This document shows positions 1-5,751 of a stretch of DNA of 6,029 bases, one piece after another. The notes under the pieces are model-generated. The model was given only the letters and a program-made list of their open reading frames with translations. It searched no databases and was not told the DNA's origin. Position 1 is the first letter of the stretch, and every line of letters starts with the position of its first letter. Both the position numbers and the translations under genes were made by a program. Location: the NCBI GenBank assembly GCA_964624765.1, contig CAZUZO010000171.1:1-6029 (forward strand), written 5' to 3'. This DNA comes from JAGTVB01 sp964624765. GTDB lineage: Bacteria; Pseudomonadota; Gammaproteobacteria; HK1.

Positions 1-2
1 TC

Positions 3-167
3 CTGCTTCAACAGGCCTCGGACCAGGATCGCCTGTGGTTGCAGGAGAGCCGCAAGTACCTGGACTTTCTGGCGCGTACCGAGGCCGTCACCCCATTGAC
101 ACCCGAGGAGCATGCGCCTGGGTCCGCGATCACCCTCGTCGGCGAGATGAAGATACTCATTTCCTAG
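3..167 (+). CDS. valS: Valyl-tRNA synthetase, C-terminal part, partial and prematurely ended
   Basis: The gene enters from the left edge in frame 3 and reads LLQQASDQDRLWLQESRKYL, then an 'LARTEAVTPL' stretch and 'GSAITLVGEMKILIS' before TAG at 165-167. This matches the end of the anticodon-binding region of bacterial ValS, where 'ALVGDMKILIPMAGLID' normally leads into a C-terminal coiled-coil arm. ValS is the cytoplasmic enzyme that charges tRNA-Val; the coiled-coil arm is known to contact the tRNA. Here the frame stops one residue after 'KILI', so the encoded protein would lack the arm. The arm's last part is still present downstream in another frame (166-291). Either the gene is damaged, this is a second non-essential copy, or the sequence has an error. 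Recognition of valS is fairly firm from the two adjoining blocks together. Confidence 0.75.
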   Translation: MLQQASDQDRLWLQESRKYLDFLARTEAVTPLTPEEHAPGSAITLVGEMKILIS

Positions 168-291
168 CTTCGTGAGCAAGGCCCCGGTGCAGGTTGTTCA
201 GAAGGAGCGGGACAAGATCACCGAGCAGCAGGCGGCGACGGCGGAGCTCCAGAATCAGCTCACAAAGATCCGAGCGTTAGAATCTCACTAG
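166..291 (+). pseudogene. Detached remnant of the ValS C-terminal coiled-coil arm
   Basis: Frame 1 from 166 reads SFVSKAPVQVVQKERDKITE and then 'QQAATAELQNQLTKIRALESH' to TAG at 289-291. This is the typical last segment of the ValS arm ('..FVxKAPxxVVxKERxKL..', ending in 'RIxxL'). In intact ValS about 35 residues of heptad-rich helix lie between 'KILIP' and 'FVxKAP'. Here they are missing and the frame changes, so an internal deletion of roughly 100 bp that is not a multiple of three joined the two pieces around 160-170. It has no start codon or ribosome binding site of its own, so it is not expected to be translated. Confidence 0.7.
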
Positions 292-323
292 CCGGCACGC
301 TGACTGATTGCCCGAGCTCGCGC

Positions 324-1931
324 TCATCGCCCTGCAACGATGCGACCGATCCGATCCGCATTGGCCATTACCGTGAGAGTGGACGATTTCCCCGACAGCG
401 CAGGCAGACAGGATGCATCGGCCACGAAGAGATTTGTCGCTCCCATGACCTCTCCTTCGGTGCTCGTCCAGGTACCCATCGCGAGGCTTCCCGCATAGCG
501 CGCAGACGCACCCGGACCGTAGGGCATTATTGATCCCGGGAGAATGAAAATCCCCAGCTTACGAAAGTCCCTTGCCAACCCCTTAGTGGTCGTGCGAAGC
601 AGGTCATCATACTCGGAGCTGAAACCGCCGTTAACCACCAAGCGGTGGTCCTGACCACCCGTTCCTCGCTGCAGCCGTAGGCTAGATCGGCTGCAATATC
701 CCGGAAAAGACAGCAGTCCAATTACCATGGCTGATAGCATAGAACGGATCAATACCCGCCCGCCCCGATAGGACAAGGGGAGCTGGGATATGATCTCTGT
801 CGCCAAATAGTGCTCCGCGCTATAGAGAGAACCTGCCGCCTTCTGTCCGGGTGCGGACAGCAATTCCAACGCGAAGCTGAGCTGAGCCATTCCCAACGCG
901 CGCGACGGCAATGGTTTACCAAGCCAAGTAGGAACAAACAGGGCGAATGCAGCCTGTGGTGAATCCAGCAAGCGCACGTCCATATCGAAACAGTCGAGCA
1001 AGCTCAACACTAATCGAGTCGAGTTGAAGATCCCGGCCGCCAAGATGACCACCGGAGCGGCGTACTTGCGGCTTGCCTCGGATCCGTTGGCTACCGTGAC
1101 TTCGTAACCGCCGTCAGTCGGAGCTATTGCCACGACCCGAGAGTTGTCCAGGCAGGTGAAGTTGTCTCTTGTCTCGAGCTCGGCGACCTCATCGGCGCTA
1201 TTGTAGATTGCCTTCTCCGGACAACCCCAGGAACACATGGTCTCCAAGCGGCATGCCCGACGTCGCCCGGCGTCCGTGCTCAACACCGCCAATCTCGAGC
1301 GGCCGATACGTGTCCGCAGAGACTCGCGCCGGGCGTTATATCGATCGAGAATGGAGCGGAATATAGGACTGAGCTCAAGCGGCGGTTGCAAACTCACCTC
1401 TTGGCCGTGCAAAGGTGCCATATCATCTTCCGAAGATCCGCTGATACCAATGCGGCGGGCTACGGATTCGTAAGATGGAGCAAGTTCCTCGACTCCAAAC
1501 GGAAAATCTGCAAAGTCACTTCTGTCAAACGCGCCGGCGCCGGCACCCCAGAAGTTGGATAGTCCGCCGCGCGCATACACCCCCATGACGGCAAAATCGT
1601 GCGCCACGATCCCGGACTCTGCGCTGAATCTCGCAAGCCTTTCCCCGCCCACACGATAACGAATCTTCGGTGAGGCAATATTGCTGGATTCCAGAACGCG
1701 GAGGTCCTCGCCCAGCAGAATGGGCCACGCCTTGGCTTCCCTGTAACGCCGCGACCCGGACCGCAGCTCCGCCAGAGAGGACGTTTCTCCGGGGGGATCA
1801 GCAGCGCTCAGCTTGGCGCCAGCCTCCAACATGACCACCTGCTTTCCGGCCTCTACCACAGGCCATGCCGCAGACGCTCCGGCCGGTCCACTACCGACAA
1901 TCAGCACCTCTGAGCGCTCTACCAATGCCAC
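324..1931 (-). CDS. GMC-family FAD-dependent oxidoreductase
   Basis: A 535-residue protein of the glucose-methanol-choline oxidoreductase type, which oxidises an alcohol to a ketone or aldehyde using FAD. The N-terminal Rossmann motif is GSGPAG at residues 13-18, with the ribose-binding Glu at 36 (MLEAG). GGLSNFWGAG at 122-131 matches the FAD-contacting GMC motif. The C-terminal GMC domain ends with NLFVADASCLPALSG and TLTVMANADRIG (about 499-530). The usual catalytic His in the 'SxHxGGTxxMG' motif is Arg478 (SARYAGSLAMG), and the partner Asn is replaced by Ser516/517. Three cysteines (227, 233, 237) lie close together in the middle. The listed start is GTG at 1931-1929; GGAAGG (1939-1934) is only 2 nt from it but 8 nt from an in-frame TTG at 1925, which may be the true start. 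The gene begins inside the end of the small upstream gene, so it is probably translationally coupled. It converges on valS with a 32-nt gap. Family assignment is secure; the substrate is unknown. Confidence 0.88.
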   Translation of the reverse strand: MALVERSEVLIVGSGPAGASAAWPVVEAGKQVVMLEAGAKLSAADPPGETSSLAELRSGSRRYREAKAWPILLGEDLRVLESSNIASPKIRYRVGGERLARFSAESGIVAHDFAVMGVYARGGLSNFWGAGAGAFDRSDFADFPFGVEELAPSYESVARRIGISGSSEDDMAPLHGQEVSLQPPLELSPIFRSILDRYNARRESLRTRIGRSRLAVLSTDAGRRRACRLETMCSWGCPEKAIYNSADEVAELETRDNFTCLDNSRVVAIAPTDGGYEVTVANGSEASRKYAAPVVILAAGIFNSTRLVLSLLDCFDMDVRLLDSPQAAFALFVPTWLGKPLPSRALGMAQLSFALELLSAPGQKAAGSLYSAEHYLATEIISQLPLSYRGGRVLIRSMLSAMVIGLLSFPGYCSRSSLRLQRGTGGQDHRLVVNGGFSSEYDDLLRTTTKGLARDFRKLGIFILPGSIMPYGPGASARYAGSLAMGTWTSTEGEVMGATNLFVADASCLPALSGKSSTLTVMANADRIGRIVAGR

Positions 1932-2284
1932 AACCTTCCGAGTACCAGTCGAAAGGGCATGATCACACCCTCCACAAAGGCAAGCGCTGCGAGCCTTATC
2001 CAGGACGCGACCAGCTCCCTGCCCTCGTAGTCATAGAACAAAGGCGCTTTCTCGGCATCCGCTATAAAGCAAACCATGCGCAAACGCTGCTTGAGGAGAC
2101 CTACCCCCCTTCCCTCTCGGCCACCTTTGACTGGCTCGAACAACCTTAGGAGCGGCGGCCACCACTCTACGAGCGGTGGCAAATGCAGAGGGCGGTCGTT
2201 GGACGTCTGCTTCGTCACCGCATCTACATAGAGATGAAGCGTCTCGGCGTCGGCCACCTGCCCAAGGAGGTACTGAAACAACAC
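1919..2284 (-). CDS. Small protein of unknown function between aminotransferase and GMC oxidoreductase
   Basis: I do not recognise this gene. The frame ends at TAG 1921-1919, overlapping the oxidoreductase start by 7-13 nt, and its codons are GC-rich in third position, so it looks real. From GTG 2284 it would encode 121 residues. A strong AAGGAGG (2296-2290) lies 5 nt before that GTG and 8 nt before the next codon, TTG 2281. The frame is open upstream to 2554 and GC-rich third positions persist to about 2330, but there is no ATG, GTG or TTG between 2410 and about 2300. An ATG at 2408, one base after the aminotransferase stop, opens another frame (MRNHIPTSKSF..) that closes after 16 codons, so a frameshifted longer gene is possible. 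The product has 'LVEWWPPLLRLF' and an amphipathic C-terminal stretch (SWIRLAALAFVEGVIMPFRL) but no recognisable catalytic motif. By position it could be an accessory to the oxidoreductase; this is only inference. Confidence 0.5.
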   Translation of the reverse strand: MLFQYLLGQVADAETLHLYVDAVTKQTSNDRPLHLPPLVEWWPPLLRLFEPVKGGREGRGVGLLKQRLRMVCFIADAEKAPLFYDYEGRELVASWIRLAALAFVEGVIMPFRLVLGRLWHW

Positions 2285-2409
2285 GGACCCCTCCTTCTCC
2301 AACAGCCGTTCCTGCAGCGCAGGCGACGCCTCTAGTGTAGTTTCGAGCTTTATGCCTTTATCGCAGAGTAATGCAGAAACTCTTACTCGTAGGTATATGA
2401 TTCCGCATG

Positions 2410-3660
2410 TTAGACGGCGTAAAAATATTCCCGGACGCACGCGATATTCTTCTCCACCTCTTCCATGGCATACTTCGGATAGGTAGGGAGCAACAGCGTC
2501 GCTGCCGCTGTCGCCCTTGCGTTTGGACAATCTCGGTAATATTCGGAAAAGCACGGGGCGTCGGCATTGTTGCCCAAATGCTGTACTGTGATGTCGCGCC
2601 CCTTCTTCATCATGAACCGAACCAAATCGTGCCGATCTGGAGCTTGAATCGGAAACGTTTGATAGGTGTGTGATCCATCGTCCCTGTAGGGGGGTATCAG
2701 TATCTCGGGAATGTCCCTCAATCCCTCGTGATAGGCTTGCGCAAAGCGTCTTCTAATCCGCGAAAGCTTATCCACGTCAGCGAGCTGTTTCCTGGCTAGC
2801 CGTGCTTGCATCGGCGTCATGCGGAGCAGCCTTTCTTTCTTGAGGATAGGTGTCAAAGTCGGGGCGCGTTCGCCGCGTACGACACGATTGGCCGTGTCGA
2901 TGTCATGCAGATAGGCGTAGCGCAGAACTCGCGACATGAAGGTGGAGAACAGGAAAGGGCTGAACAAGAGATTTGTGATCAAGCAAACCATTGCCTGTGA
3001 AATCAACCGCCTGGTCGGGAAATAGGGAAGCTCGGTCATCCGCGCGCCAATGCGGCTCGCCAGGTCACGGCGATTCGTCACCAACATGCCGCCGTACAGG
3101 GCGTTCACCACCTTTGCCCTGCCCAAGCTAAAAATCCCGACATCGCCAAAGCTGCCCACCATTTGGCCGTTGACACGCGTGCCGAAAGCCTGTGCCGCAT
3201 CCTCGATCAGCGGTACACCTTGCGCTTTGCAGATGGCGCCGATGCGCTCCACGTCGCAAGCAAGGCCGTGCAAATGAGTAATCAACACTGCGGCCGTCTC
3301 ATCATCGATCAAGGCTTCTATCTGCTCAGGCGCGATGTTGCATGTACGGCGGTCGATGTCGACGAAGACCGGCCGCCCTCCGGCGCAGATCACCATGTTG
3401 ATAACGTCATGGATCGTGTAAGGCGAAAGCAATACGTTCTTGCGTTCTTTCGTCCACTCCGAGAGCGCTAGGGAAATTCCGATCCTAGCCTGTGGCATAG
3501 CCAAAGCGTATCTTGTTCCGATCATGCTGCTGATCTCGTGTTCTAGCTCGCTGACGTCATCCCCGCCCTTGACGCGCCCGAAAGGCACATCGAGCGCGAT
3601 CGTGCTCGCATGCTCAGGTAAACCGTAGTAGCAAAAACGTGCCCGTGGAGAAAAGCGCAT
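2410..3660 (-). CDS. DegT/DnrJ/EryC1/StrS-family PLP-dependent aminotransferase
   Basis: A 416-residue fold-type I aminotransferase; this family usually transfers an amino group from glutamate or glutamine to a keto-sugar (nucleotide sugar, cyclitol or antibiotic sugar). The N-terminal pattern FGRVKGGDDVSELEHEISSM (28-46) is the family opening. 'VPLIEDAAQAFG' (149-160) carries Asp154, which pairs with the PLP nitrogen. 'GIFSLGRAKVVNALYGGMLV' (175-194) holds the expected Schiff-base Lys183, so the active site looks intact. The C-terminus has the usual 'LLLPTYPKYAMEEVEKNI'. Unusual are the longer length (family about 360-400) and a hydrophobic segment at about 219-243 (LISQAMVCLITNLLFSPFLF..), suggesting a membrane-near or lipid-linked substrate. 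Start is ATG 3660-3658; only a weak GAAGG lies 12 nt upstream, and no in-frame start is seen further up. It is the first gene of the cassette, about 100 nt from the IS left end. No convincing promoter is seen in that gap. Confidence 0.9.
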   Translation of the reverse strand: MRFSPRARFCYYGLPEHASTIALDVPFGRVKGGDDVSELEHEISSMIGTRYALAMPQARIGISLALSEWTKERKNVLLSPYTIHDVINMVICAGGRPVFVDIDRRTCNIAPEQIEALIDDETAAVLITHLHGLACDVERIGAICKAQGVPLIEDAAQAFGTRVNGQMVGSFGDVGIFSLGRAKVVNALYGGMLVTNRRDLASRIGARMTELPYFPTRRLISQAMVCLITNLLFSPFLFSTFMSRVLRYAYLHDIDTANRVVRGERAPTLTPILKKERLLRMTPMQARLARKQLADVDKLSRIRRRFAQAYHEGLRDIPEILIPPYRDDGSHTYQTFPIQAPDRHDLVRFMMKKGRDITVQHLGNNADAPCFSEYYRDCPNARATAAATLLLPTYPKYAMEEVEKNIACVREYFYAV

Positions 3661-3761
3661 ACCATTACAATACCTTCGACAGAGTTAGGACGAAAAGAGG
3701 GTGGTTGTACGTCGTGTTAGGATAAGGTTGCTTCCCGATTCTTGCACAGCGAAACACAACC
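3661..3761. other. Short gap between aminotransferase gene and IS left end
   Basis: This holds no gene. It must contain the leader of the minus-strand cassette unless transcription starts within or beyond the IS. Reading minus, TATCCT near 3720 is a weak -10 candidate without a good -35. It contains nothing resembling a vapC start or an antitoxin gene, which matters for the history of the IS insertion. Confidence 0.5.
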
Positions 3762-3788
3762 AGGGTACCGCCACACTTAACCGTGGTC
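3762..3788. repeat. IS left terminal inverted repeat (27 bp)
   Basis: It begins AGGGTACCGCCACACTTAAC and ends CGTGGTC. It is identical to the reverse complement of 4991-5017. Confidence 0.93.
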
Positions 3789-3802
3789 GAGGGTTGAAAG
3801 TC

Positions 3803-3830
3803 TAGACAACGTAGGTCCAAAGGGTATACT
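3803..3830 (+). promoter_or_regulatory. Probable sigma70-type promoter of the transposase
   Basis: TAGACA (3803-3808, one mismatch to TTGACA) and TATACT (3825-3830, one mismatch to TATAAT) are 16 bp apart. They lie just inside the IS left end and about 44 bp before the transposase start, the usual place for an IS promoter. Assignment rests on the motif alone. Confidence 0.55.
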
Positions 3831-3862
3831 TCATAACGATGTGACTCGTACATCACATTTTC

Positions 3863-3868
3863 GGGAGG
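3863..3868 (+). promoter_or_regulatory. Ribosome binding site deciding the transposase start
   Basis: GGGAGG lies 5 nt before ATG 3874. An in-frame GTG at 3841 would add 11 residues but has no such site, and the conserved protein opening (MDPRRQFCQNPDC) fits ATG 3874. Confidence 0.7.
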
Positions 3869-3873
3869 CCACG

Positions 3874-4992
3874 ATGGACCCACGAAGGCAATTCTGTCAG
3901 AACCCGGACTGCCCGGATAGAGGGCAACGGGGGCGAGGCAACATCCGTATTCATAGCCAGCAAGCGCAGCGCTACCGCTGCCGTACCTGTGGGCGAACGT
4001 TTGCTGCGACCAAGGGGACGCCCCTTAATCGGTTACGAACGGCTGCCGATGGGGTCACCCTTGTGCTGACGCGGCTCTGCCAGGGTTGCCCGCTGCAGGC
4101 CATTGTGGCCGCCTTTGGGTTTGACGAACGAACGGTGGGGCAATGGCAAGCCCGTGCCGGGTGTCATTGCCAGCAGGTCCATCAAGCGATCTTGAGCCAG
4201 GGCAGGTCGACCTTGGCCCCGTGCAGGCCGACGAGCTGTGGGTAAAATGGGTGGCCAAACGGGTGTGGATGGCGATGGCGGTGCCCTCACGCCTGTGGCT
4301 CGGCGGGTCTATCAGCGCGCATCGCGACCGCACGCTGATCATGAAGCGGGTGCACCCGGTGCGTGCCTGTGCCCGCCGCCTCGCCATCTTATTAGTTTGT
4401 GTGAATGGGTTCGCGAGCTACGTCACGGCCTTTGTGCGCGTGTTCCGTCATGCCGTGCGCCGCGGGCGCCGAGGCCGACCGAGGTTCGGTGGTGGAGCCG
4501 GGGCTGCTCATCGGACAGGTGGTCAAGCAGTATGCCCGCCGCCGGGTGGTCAGTGTCGTGCACCGCGTGGTTCGGGGAACAACCGCAGCCATTACGGAAG
4601 TCTTGACGAAAACCGCAACCGGGAATGTGATCAACACCGCTTACATCGAACGCCTCAATGCGACCTTTCGCGCGGCTTTGGCGCCCTTAGCCCGGCGCGG
4701 TCGAGCCCTGGCCCACTTAGATACGACCCTGACCGCGGACATGTACCTGGTGGGTTGTGCTTACAATTTTTGCTGGTACCACTGCCGCCTTCAGCAAGAG
4801 GTTCCCACCGACGAATCCCGCCGCCGGCAAGCGCGCACCCCTGCCATGGCGGCCCTTTTAACCGACCACCGTTGGACCATGACGGAACTGTTGCGTTACC
4901 AGGTCCCTTGGCCGCCGTGGATACCGCCCAAGCGGGACGGCCGGACCCCGAAACAGGCTCAACCACCACTGTTGGCTAACACCGCCGCATGA
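3874..4992 (+). pseudogene. IS1-like transposase, broken by two frameshifts
   Basis: Reconstructed length is about 372 codons, normal for single-ORF IS1-like transposases. Frame 1 from ATG 3874 gives an InsA-like zinc ribbon (Cys8, Cys13, Cys36, Cys39; YRCRTCGRTFAATKG) and an HTH (LQAIVAAFGFDERTVGQW). Around 4185-4200 homology jumps to frame 3 (DLEPGQVDLGPVQADELWVK), and around 4485-4495 it returns to frame 1 (LLIGQVVKQYARRRVV, then VINTAYIERLNATFR) to TGA 4990-4992. The shifts are -1 then +1, so the ends stay in register. Of the DDE residues, the first Asp (4230-4232, QADE) and the Glu (4648-4650, YIERLN) remain, but the second Asp position, normally 'CVDG', reads CVNG (AAT 4404-4406). No slippery heptamer is visible at the first shift, so programmed frameshifting is unlikely. 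The stop codon overlaps the right inverted repeat. Confidence 0.85.
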
Positions 4993-5017
4993 CCACGGTT
5001 AAGTGTGGCGGTACCCT
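4991..5017. repeat. IS right terminal inverted repeat (27 bp)
   Basis: It begins GACCACGGTTAAGTGTGGCG and ends GTACCCT. It is the perfect reverse complement of 3762-3788. It contains a GTG (5003) in frame with the PIN remnant that follows. Confidence 0.93.
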
Positions 5018-5125
5018 CATGCCTTCTTGTGGTGGGTTAACGACGCGCCGGAACTTTCCACAAACGCGAACGCCTACCTGGCCGAGCCTCGCAACGAGAT
5101 CTTTTTTAGTCTGGCGAGTGTTTTG

Positions 5126-5133
5126 GAAATGGC
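5126..5133. repeat. Target-site duplication, left copy
   Basis: GAAATGGC is repeated exactly at 5341-5348, directly outside the two ends of the 207-bp insert. In vapC it encodes Glu-Met-Ala, including a catalytic Glu. Confidence 0.8.
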
Positions 5134-5340
5134 GGCCATGGTCATCGTTTCGTCAGGGTGGCTCTGGAGCACACCGTTGGTGCCCACGCCTTCGGCAGCC
5201 GAACCCCTAGGTGCAACGGTGTGTGCGGCAAGGATGCCGGACCCAAGTCGACAGGGAGGTGTTCACGACGTCCCTTGCCACAACGGGCCGGTTGCCCCAA
5301 GGGTAAAGGTCATCAAGCTGCCGAAACGATGACCAACGCC
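5134..5340. mobile_element. MITE-like non-autonomous element, 207 bp, inside vapC
   Basis: The two ends are inverted repeats: GGCCATGGTCATCGTTTCG at the left, and GGCGTTGGTCATCGTTTCG as the reverse complement of the right end. They match at 17 of 19 positions, or 20 of 23 when extended through the following CAG. An exact 8-bp direct repeat, GAAATGGC, flanks it. It carries no transposase and is far too short for one. Its interior is rich in palindromes. Precise removal with one repeat copy restores the PIN frame, which independently fixes the boundaries. Ends beginning GGC and an 8-bp duplication occur in several IS groups (for example ISL3-like), but I cannot name the parent. It does not share ends with the neighbouring IS1-like element, so that element is not its source of transposase. 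Confidence 0.82.
5170..5223. repeat. Internal nested hairpin of the MITE-like element
   Basis: CACACCGTTG (5170-5179) pairs perfectly with CAACGGTGTG (5214-5223). Inside it, TTCGG (5191-5195) pairs with CCGAA (5199-5203) around a 3-nt loop. A further inverted pair, GGCAAGG 5227-5233 with CCTTGCC 5273-5279, lies in the right half. Confidence 0.65.
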
Positions 5341-5348
5341 GAAATGGC
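5341..5348. repeat. Target-site duplication, right copy
   Basis: Second copy of GAAATGGC. The vapC frame resumes from here as '(E)MAIKLSIGK'. Confidence 0.8.
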
Positions 5349-5641
5349 TATCAAGCTCAGCATCGGCAAGCTCAAGCTAGCAGAGCCTCTCGAAAACTTC
5401 GTTATGGAACAACTTCAACGTAACAGCTTCCGTCAACTGGGGATTAGCTTTCAGCATGTTACCGGCGTGGCTTCGCTACCGTTCCATCACCGCGACCCTT
5501 TCGACCGCCTGATCATCTCCCAGGCACTTGCCGAGCGGCTGCCCGTTCTGACCTCTGACAGAACGTTTGACGCCTATGGCATTCAACGCCTTTGGTGAGC
5601 GACTCTATTACAGCTTCGCCAGGTCTTGCATACCGCCCTCA

Positions 5642-5668
5642 CCCTTTCCCTCTGCCCGAGGGAAAGGG
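5642..5668. repeat. Perfect 11-bp stem hairpin, REP-like
   Basis: CCCTTTCCCTC (5642-5652) and GAGGGAAAGGG (5658-5668) pair perfectly around the loop TGCCC. Short dispersed repeats of this CCCT(T/C)TCCC..GAGGG type are common between genes in proteobacteria. No T-run follows on either strand, so it is not a classical intrinsic terminator, although it lies 44 nt after the vapC stop. Confidence 0.65.
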
Positions 5669-5722
5669 AATACTAAGGCGATTTCCAGAATGAAACCTAC
5701 CCGCGTGAAATCATTCGGTGGG

Positions 5723-5751
5723 GTGCAATAACGTAACGCAGCGTATTGCAC
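5723..5751. repeat. Inverted repeat GTGCAATA..TATTGCAC
   Basis: GTGCAATA (5723-5730) pairs perfectly with TATTGCAC (5744-5751) across a 13-nt centre, with an extra CG pair possible if one A is bulged. Outer CCGCG (5701-5705) and CGCGG (5755-5759) could close a larger structure. It looks like a dispersed repeat unit rather than an operator, since no gene start is close. Confidence 0.5.

Larger units (their letters stand above)
3762..5017 (+). mobile_element. IS1-like insertion sequence, 1256 bp, transposase degenerate
   Basis: The element is bounded by perfect 27-bp inverted repeats (3762-3788 and 4991-5017) and contains one transposase gene on the plus strand with a zinc-ribbon/HTH N-terminus and DDE-type core, resembling single-ORF IS1-family elements. 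The outer flanks (ACACAACC on the left, CATGCCTT on the right) share no direct repeat, although IS1-type elements normally leave about 8-9 bp. The right end abuts codon 'His' of the broken vapC gene exactly at 5018. The transposase is broken (see its entry), so the copy cannot move by itself, but the intact ends could still be used by a related transposase. Confidence 0.88.
5018..5598 (+). pseudogene. VapC-type PIN-domain toxin, 5' truncated and interrupted
   Basis: VapC toxins are small PIN-domain ribonucleases, usually paired with a VapB antitoxin encoded just upstream. From 5018, frame 2 reads HAFLWWVNDAPELS, then 'YLAEPRNEIFFSLASVLEMA' to 5133. Frame 1 continues from 5349 with IKLSIGKLKLAEPLENFV, SLPFHHRDPFDRLI and LPVLTSDRTFDAYGIQRLW to TGA 5596-5598. 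Deleting 215 bp (element plus one 8-bp repeat) joins them into '..SVLEMAIKLSIGK..', giving 121 residues against about 128 for the family. The missing start would be M-x-x-LLLDT, which carries the first catalytic Asp and was removed at the IS end. The Glu (5126-5128), the Asp of HRDPFDR and the Asp of TSDR remain. There is no antitoxin gene in the window. The seemingly intact plus-strand frame at 5158-5598 is a chance fusion of element sequence and the PIN tail. Loss of function is near certain. Confidence 0.87.

Noticed and set aside
291..326. Terminator between the convergent valS and GMC genes
   Set aside because: Only a 4-bp GAGC/GCTC stem is present and no T-run.
1865..2149. Plus-strand ORF of 94 residues
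   Set aside because: It lies opposite the GMC and small-gene frames, has no ribosome binding site and shows no recognisable protein pattern.
2806..3628. Several plus-strand ORFs of 62-102 residues
   Set aside because: All are antisense shadows of the high-GC DegT gene.
4185..4200. Programmed -1 frameshift like that of IS1 InsA-InsB
   Set aside because: No A6C-type or other slippery heptamer is visible, and a second opposite shift follows, so mutation or error is simpler.
4143..4979. 278-residue plus-strand ORF in the IS
   Set aside because: Only its middle (about 4195-4490) is transposase; both ends are out-of-frame reads of the same gene.
5158..5598. Apparently intact 146-residue plus-strand ORF ending in PIN-domain sequence
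   Set aside because: Its first part is translated from the inserted 207-bp element; only the part after 5341 is PIN. It is a chance fusion, not a gene.
5642..5668. Hairpin as rho-independent terminator of vapC
   Set aside because: The stem is good but no T-run follows on either strand.
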